Shown one piece after another: positions 58,145 to 64,000 of a stretch of 64,000 nucleotides of DNA; position 1 is the stretch's first letter; the number at the start of each line of letters is the position of its first letter. A program made the translations under genes and the position numbers. This DNA is from Desmodus rotundus (taxonomy: Eukaryota; Chordata; Mammalia; Chiroptera; Phyllostomidae): assembly GCF_022682495.2 (NCBI RefSeq), contig NC_071389.1, forward strand, positions 58,240,239 to 58,304,238, given 5' to 3'. The notes beneath the pieces are model-generated. The model saw only the letters and a program-made list of their open reading frames with translations, had not been told where the DNA came from and ran no database searches.

Positions 58145-58610
58145 TGCCTTTGTTTGCTTCTGCAAACCACCCCAAAAGTTGGTGTCTTAAGTAAACAGAC
58201 AAAGAAGAAGCCATGTATTTAGCTCATGGTTTTATATATTGACAATTGGCTTAACTTGGCTATTCTTTGGGGTCTGGGTCATAGACCACCAATCTTGGCT
58301 AGATGGGCTCATGCATCTTCAATTAGCTAGTGAGTTGTGATGGCCTCAGGCGAAATGGCTGAGATGACTGGAGTCTGTCTCCTTTGGGTCTCTCATTCTC
58401 CCTAGGCTGGTTTGGCCATGTTTACCTTGCAGTCAAAGGGATCTAAGAGTATAAAAGCAGAAGCTGCAAGACCTCCTGAGGCCTAGGTTCAGAACTGGCA
58501 CAACATCATATCCATTCTACGGGTAATAGCAAGACACCAAACAAGTCCAGAATCAACGGGGGAGGAAATAGATACACACACCTGTCAGAGAAGTTACTAA
58601 GTATTGTTAC
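58145..58610. mobile_element. Ancient placental repeat inserted in L2, family unresolved
   Basis: GCAAACCACCCCAAAAGTTG, then TAGCTCATGGTTTTATATAT, GATGGGCTCATGCATCTTCA and GCAGAAGCTGCAAGACCTCC match a widespread mammalian repeat that I recognise but cannot name with certainty. Confidence 0.6.
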
Positions 58611-58795
58611 AATTTTTGCAATCTGCAGCATCATTTAATATAATTGCTTATTTTGATGTCTCTCGTCCCTGCTAGCTACCCCACAAACAAGGAAAGAAGT
58701 TACTCTTTGTTCTCTATTACAGCCCCACTCAGTAGATACCGAATATAATTTGGTTTTAAAAATGAATGAATGAATAAGTGAGAGAATCAGTTGGT
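58611..58795 (+). mobile_element. L2 LINE 3' terminus, right part of the split copy
   Basis: GCAGCATCATTTAATATAAT, then CTCAGTAGATACCGAATATA and AATGAATGAATGAATAAG complete the L2. Confidence 0.65.
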
Positions 58796-61329
58796 ATACA
58801 AACTAAAAGGTGATTCAATCTGCAAAACATCATAATCACTTGTTCAGCCTCCATGCCCTTGAGTTCTGCATCAGGATCTTCACACACTCAACGTCTATAC
58901 CTTGTACTTGCAGGTGGGGTGAACATTGCTTACATCCGAACTAGTGGGCATATGCAAGAAGTGGTCAAATAGACATTATTAAATTTTTCAAGCATTATAA
59001 ATATTAGGGATAACTTTTTAAGGGAGCTAAATACTCATTTGCTTCCTATTAGCCTAGAACAATGAATTACTTTAGTTGTCTTTAAATCAGTTGTATTTGT
59101 GTATACATACAAGTTAACAATATACTTGCTTCTTGAGTTACGTATAGTCAGTATTGTGTAGACCCACTTTTCCTTAAGATTCAGAGTTCAGGTAAATCTC
59201 TTCTTTGCATAAATCATTTGGGTCTCTTTTGGAATGCTGTGCAGAAACCAAAGTTTTTCTGAAGTATTCTTTTCCTCCTTACTGATGTTCATCTTAGAAT
59301 CCAAAATGCAAAGGGCTCATTAGTGGTGATATGCCTTTATTGTTAAACAATGCCATTGTTTGGGAAACTCTGAGTGTTTTACAAATGAAATACAGTGGCA
59401 AGTATTTGTTACTCTTTTTTGCAGTGGGAACATTTAAGTGCCTTGATGATAGAGACAAGAATTGAATTAAAAATCCCTGTGTGCAATCGTTTTCACTAAT
59501 GACTTCATTCCTAAAGCTTCATTCATTGTTCCTCCATGTACCACGAAGAATTTATGCTACCTACCAGTAAGCTCCTTTTAGACTCTCTTACATCTTTCAA
59601 TCCCTGCTTAATGTGAACTTCTTTCGGCCCTGAGCCTGAATGCCTTCCAGATTCTTATTGATCTAAGTACATCAACACGTTGTTTGTGCTGCTTGTCCAT
59701 GTTGCAGCCAGTCTATTAAGTCTCCTGGAGGATTCAATTCTGTGTTCGGTAGTGTGCCTATGTTTGTCCTAAACACACCAAGGGGGTGGGAACAAAGTAG
59801 TAACCTGAGAAGCAATTCAGTGAGAGCAGCTCCTGGAGAACCCTTAGCCCTCCAGGAATCTTCCCCTGGTCCAAGAACAGGAATGTCTGGGGACAGAGGC
59901 TATGGAGGAGCTATATAGTAGTTCCACGGGTATATGCAGAGTAAGAGCTTGGCTCTTTAGAAATTGAAGAGAAGGGATAAGAAGCAATAAAGAAAAAGTT
60001 GGTTCCACATCAAGACAGTATCATTTACTGTTAGGAACTTGTGTCTCTTAGGAAGCAGACCCTGAGAGGAGTTAGGCATCTAAGAGTTTTATCAGGAACC
60101 CAAGCCTATGAAGGTCCAGTGCTGACAGAGGCAAGGTTGGGCAGGGAAGCCTCCGAGGAATCCTGCACTGGGAAGAAGTGGACAGGCCTTAGGAGCCCCA
60201 TTTATGCCTCGCCATCATCCAGGCTTGAAGAGGTGAATTGAGAAGGCACTGAGAGCTGGTGGCCTGGCAGCTAACTTCACTCCTCACCACAAAACCACAC
60301 AATTTTTCTTGAAGGGAGAGCCACGTGGCACACCTCCTTGGCTGCCACAGAACGTTAAGCAGTTTTAAAGTGTTTGGAGAAGAGCTGAATATCATACTAG
60401 GCAGCACTCTTTCCATGTCCACGGGGGGAAAGGTGGGAGGACTGCAATCAAAAGATAATTTAGAAGAATCTTAATGTATTCAGTCATTTTGTTAATCAGC
60501 ATAATTTTTTTAATCATTTGTGGTTTGGGTGCCCTTTTTGGAGGTTTTACTTGCCACTGAGTTTATAAGAAATTGACAGTTATTAATTTTAAGCTTGAAC
60601 CAGTCCTTATTACAATTCAAATATATTTCTCACTACTGTGTTGAAATCTATGTATCCATTTATCTTACAGTGAATTTTACTGTAAGGGTAATATTTACAA
60701 GAAGCAATTTGTCATTCTTGGGTTAAGCATAGGGGCTTCAATATTTTCTGGATAAATATGTCAAAATAACTAAGATTCAAGCAGTGGAAGAGAATGGGAG
60801 GTTTGTAATATAGCATTTTATATTAGAGTTAGAAAGTTTGATATCTGGTTTGACTCTTGTCATTATTGTTTTTATAAATGTGATTTTCCAATTATTAACC
60901 ATCATTAGTATTAATGGCATTAATGCTGGTAATCTGTCTCACTAAGGATTTCAAAGTGCTGTATTTTTTATATGCTAAATGAGTTTCAGGGCTCCAGCAG
61001 TGATTTCTACCTTGATTTGCTACATCCCAAAGTCTCCAAACACAATTAATTTTAATTCATATATGAATATGCCATAAGCACTTTAGGTTAGGGAGTGGGG
61101 TGTCAGACTCTCACAAACAGTTCTGGAGTATTTCAGCTCCCTAAACACTTAATTCTCTAATCTAATTGGCAATACATCCGCTTTCTCACTGGAGACAGCA
61201 CTCCTTGTCATTTAAACACTGTCCTAAGTGCGTTATCACAGGGCTGGGGGGTGAATGAACACACACATAAGGTGTACACGGGCAGAGGAGAGACGAAGGG
61301 CCCGGGCCCAGGTCCAGACGTAGACACGG
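58796..61329. other. Unique sequence
   Basis: No firm repeat. The 60020-60430 part is higher in GC and may be an old repeat (AAGCAGACCCTGAGAGGAGT) that I cannot place. Frames of 66-77 codons there have no domain. Confidence 0.35.
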
Positions 61330-61850
61330 TCAGTCATGCTGGTGCCCTGTGCCTCCTCATTGTGACCTGCGTTTCCATTCCCTCCTCCTGTTCAGTCATA
61401 CCTCCCTACACTTCCCACCCATCTTCTACCCTGTGCTCCAAACACACTCCAGTGACTGTCCCAGCTGGCCATCTCCCTCATGCCGCCCTGCCTCTAGACT
61501 CATGTTCATTCAGCCTGGAACATGCTGCCTCCTCCTTCTTCATCCCTTACTTGCCCCAACAGCTCCCACTGCCATCAAGAGTCACATCAAGCACTGCACA
61601 GTTTGTGAAGGCTTTCTTAATTATCCCAACTGCACTTCGCCTTCATTGGCTTTCCTCTGCACTTTTTTCCTTATACAGGTGTCCAATATTATAATAAATC
61701 TGTTTACGTATCTGTTGCTGTCATCTCCACTAGAAATGAGAGCAAGGATCACTTATTTTCATATTTGTATTCCAGGTTTTTGCTAACAAAACACTCAATG
61801 TACTTTTGTTGAATGAATGAATGAGTGCATGAATGAACAAATGAATTCTT
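61330..61850 (+). mobile_element. L2 LINE 3' end, plus strand
   Basis: TTCAGCCTGGAACATGCTGC, then GTGAAGGCTTTCTTAATTAT, CTCCACTAGAAATGAGAGCA and the terminal TGTTGAATGAATGAATGAG are a clear L2 3' end. The 147- and 145-codon frames at 61251-61786 lie inside it. They are long only because this C-rich repeat has few stops. Confidence 0.85.
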
Positions 61851-62594
61851 GTTCCTTATCCCCGTGCACGAGGGGCCAGCACTTCCATATTACTCTCAGA
61901 ATGCCTCCTGCAGGCTCTCTCACATACCAGCAGATGCAAGGGCACACAAGCACGGGTATGGCCGTACCCTTGCTGGAACTCCCTCCCCACACACTGTTGT
62001 ATACCAGATGAGTTTTATCTTCGCCTTTGTCAAAGTCCAGTTTCTCCTTGACATTGCTGATCTTCAGCTGGTTACCAGAAGAAAGTATCTCTGATGGAAT
62101 AATTAAAACTACTATGGATCCATGTGTTAAAATATAAACTTGTTAATGTGTTCATTCTACCAGTAGTGCATGCATTGAAAAAGAGAATGGGAAGCCAGTA
62201 AAACATAGAAATGAACCCCTAATGGTGGCATTTTAGGAAATAGGAGAGAACAGATGGGAAAATATTTCTGGGCCAGGAGCTTCTGGGTGCCCTTCACATT
62301 GTACCACACAAGCCATTTCCTATTTCTGTACAGAAGGTTGGATCTGCCGCTACAACTCTCTAGCTCTCCTGAGAATAGTATCTCTATTTCTGTCTTTTAT
62401 AAAAATGTAGAGGCACCGGTCCTTCTGGTTGTCAGGGACCTGAAAAGAGCCCTCCTCCTATGATGGCCAGAAAAAAAGCAAGAAGAGAGAAATAAGTTTA
62501 CTTTTTTTCTACATGCAATAGATACTGTAAGAACAGTTTCCAAGTTCGGAGAGAAACAATCAAGTTCAATGGAAGCAGATTCATAATAATTATA
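61851..62594. other. Unique sequence
   Basis: Nothing recognised. Confidence 0.4.
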
Positions 62595-62800
62595 AAATAG
62601 TGTGCACTGGTTACGTGTTTACCTAGGTGCTATGCTAAATCCCTTTCTTCATCCCTTACACCGGTCATATAATAAAGGCCATTTTATTATCCCCATTTTA
62701 CAAACAAGTTAAGTAACTTGCTTGCGAATTGCTGATAATTGTCCTAGGCCGTGCTGGTGACCAGAAAGTTGCGACTCAGATCTTAAACATACCTTCTGGA
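62595..62800 (-). mobile_element. MIR SINE, minus strand
   Basis: TTTACCTAGGTGCTATGCTA, then TTATTATCCCCATTTTACAA, then ACAAGTTAAGTAACTTGCTT are the MIR core in reverse complement. Confidence 0.85.
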
Positions 62801-64000
62801 TGTTACCCTCTGGTGTAAAGAAGGGAGAACTTCAGCTTACATGTCAATTTACAATCCAGCACTACTGCTACTATTATTGGGATCCTAGTATGGCGAGACA
62901 TTTACAGTATATTTATTCTATTTGCTTTTATTTCATGAGGTACGGAAGAGATTATAATTTCTGAATCCAATTTTTACATTAAGCATCCTGTACAGAGAAT
63001 ATAAATATTTTGCCATTATTTCTCATGTCTTTTCCACAAATATTCATGAGACATTTCAAATATATAAAAACACACCTTCAAAATATTTGGGCAGATGTTT
63101 TAAGGATATTATATATATGGTCCCTGACTCCAAAGAATTTACGACCCAAAAACTAATACTGAGACCTAATTAATATTCCAACTCCTACTTGTGTACAAGC
63201 TGTGCCCGAATTGGTATCAAAAACTATCCAGTCAGAGAGCAGACTATTGGCTATCACAAGCATAAAATAACTATTGTCTTCACCCTTTTATTTTCAAACA
63301 GTTGTTTCCTAAACACTGTTATAGTCACTAAGTCTGCAAACTACAGAAATTCCAGATCTGAAGGAAATCACATGGAAATGGGTGTTGGCATTTTCCTTAA
63401 GATTTCTTTTAAAATATCACTTCTGTCCATCAAGTCAGAGTTCCTGTAAGTACAGTGTGTTTAAATTCTTTATCTTTACTGACAGGGTGTGGAAACCCAA
63501 CAACAGCAAAAATCTAACTGTCCTCTCTCCTACTCTCTGCAAATATTGCTTACATGCTTACAGTGAGAGTTTTCATGTCTCATGTCGTATGTTGAAATAT
63601 ATTTAAACGATGTCATTCGGTCCACACCAAGTTTACACTGGTTTCCCCCAAGGCTGTGATCAATTCATTCCACCAGCTGGTTTGACTGATTTTTCCTTTG
63701 AATCAACCTAATTGCCTGGCTGTTTGGGCATCTGCAGACACCTTTACACAAAGAGAAGGCAGGCTTCATGTTAACTTGCTAAATGAGGGTTATTCTTTTC
63801 TTCTGAGATCTGCCACGGACTTACTGAGTGACTGTGGGCATGAGTTACAATCATGTCACCCACAGACTCTTTTTCATTTTTAAAATGAGACTACAAACAT
63901 GTAAAGTACTGCAGATGCTAAATGGAAAAGCAAATAATAATTGTACATTTAAAGACACATCGATATTTTATAGAAAAAGGTTTTATTCTGTTTTGAAATG
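62801..64000. other. Unique sequence, partly conserved-looking
   Basis: No repeat recognised. The stretch 63600-63790 (for example CAAGTTTACACTGGTTTCCC and CACCAGCTGGTTTGACTG) is balanced in composition and could be conserved, but this is only texture. Confidence 0.35.

Noticed and set aside
61251..61786. Two long plus-strand frames (147 and 145 codons)
   Set aside because: They overlap in different frames within an L2 3' end. C-rich repeat sequence with few stops and no domain.
1..64000. CRISPR array, operon, ribosomal RNA or telomeric repeat
   Set aside because: None seen. The sequence is mammalian nuclear DNA.

Overview
The window is nuclear, non-coding DNA of a bat, most likely a yangochiropteran. 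The strongest evidence is six copies of a tRNA-derived SINE that reads GCCCTAGCTGG...TTCGATTCCCAGTCAGGGCACATGCC in fragments, which matches the Ves family. It is joined by a young L1 with the 3' end typical of bat genomes, and by short hAT and Tc1/mariner elements of kinds that stayed active late in bats. The sequence is AT-rich, with intron or gene-desert texture. I found no protein-coding gene, rRNA, real tRNA or CRISPR array. All long open frames lie in repeats or look random.

Layout. 1-3000: two Ves SINEs, an old inverted L1 3' fragment and a 106-bp mariner-type MITE. 3000-16000: mostly unique sequence with a few MIR copies and two conserved-looking blocks. 16000-20100: a Ves, two L2 3' ends, an old L1 and a MIR. 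A 56-bp stretch with strong splice signals (17974-18029) lies between the L2s. 20100-26000: unique AT-rich DNA with several short inverted repeats. 26050-27410: a MIR, a mariner remnant carrying MER5A-like sequence inside it, and a head-to-tail Ves pair. 27400-33300: unique. 33300-33700: L2 and Tigger remnants. 34500-38800: a decayed ERV-L-like provirus interior on the minus strand, recognisable from a reverse transcriptase YIDD segment. 40185-42092: an L2, then a 5'-inverted (twin-primed) L1 with a perfect 12-bp target duplication. 42400-58800: many L2 and MIR pieces, with younger elements nested in four L2 copies, and a second exon-like stretch (46368-46537). 58800-64000: unique sequence, one L2 and one MIR.

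No genes act together here. What the window records is layered transposition: MIR and L2 at the bottom, then ERV-L, Tigger, MER5A and old L1, then mariner and hAT elements, then Ves and the young L1. Repeat family names come from my memory of consensus sequences, and boundaries are approximate unless a target-site duplication is given.
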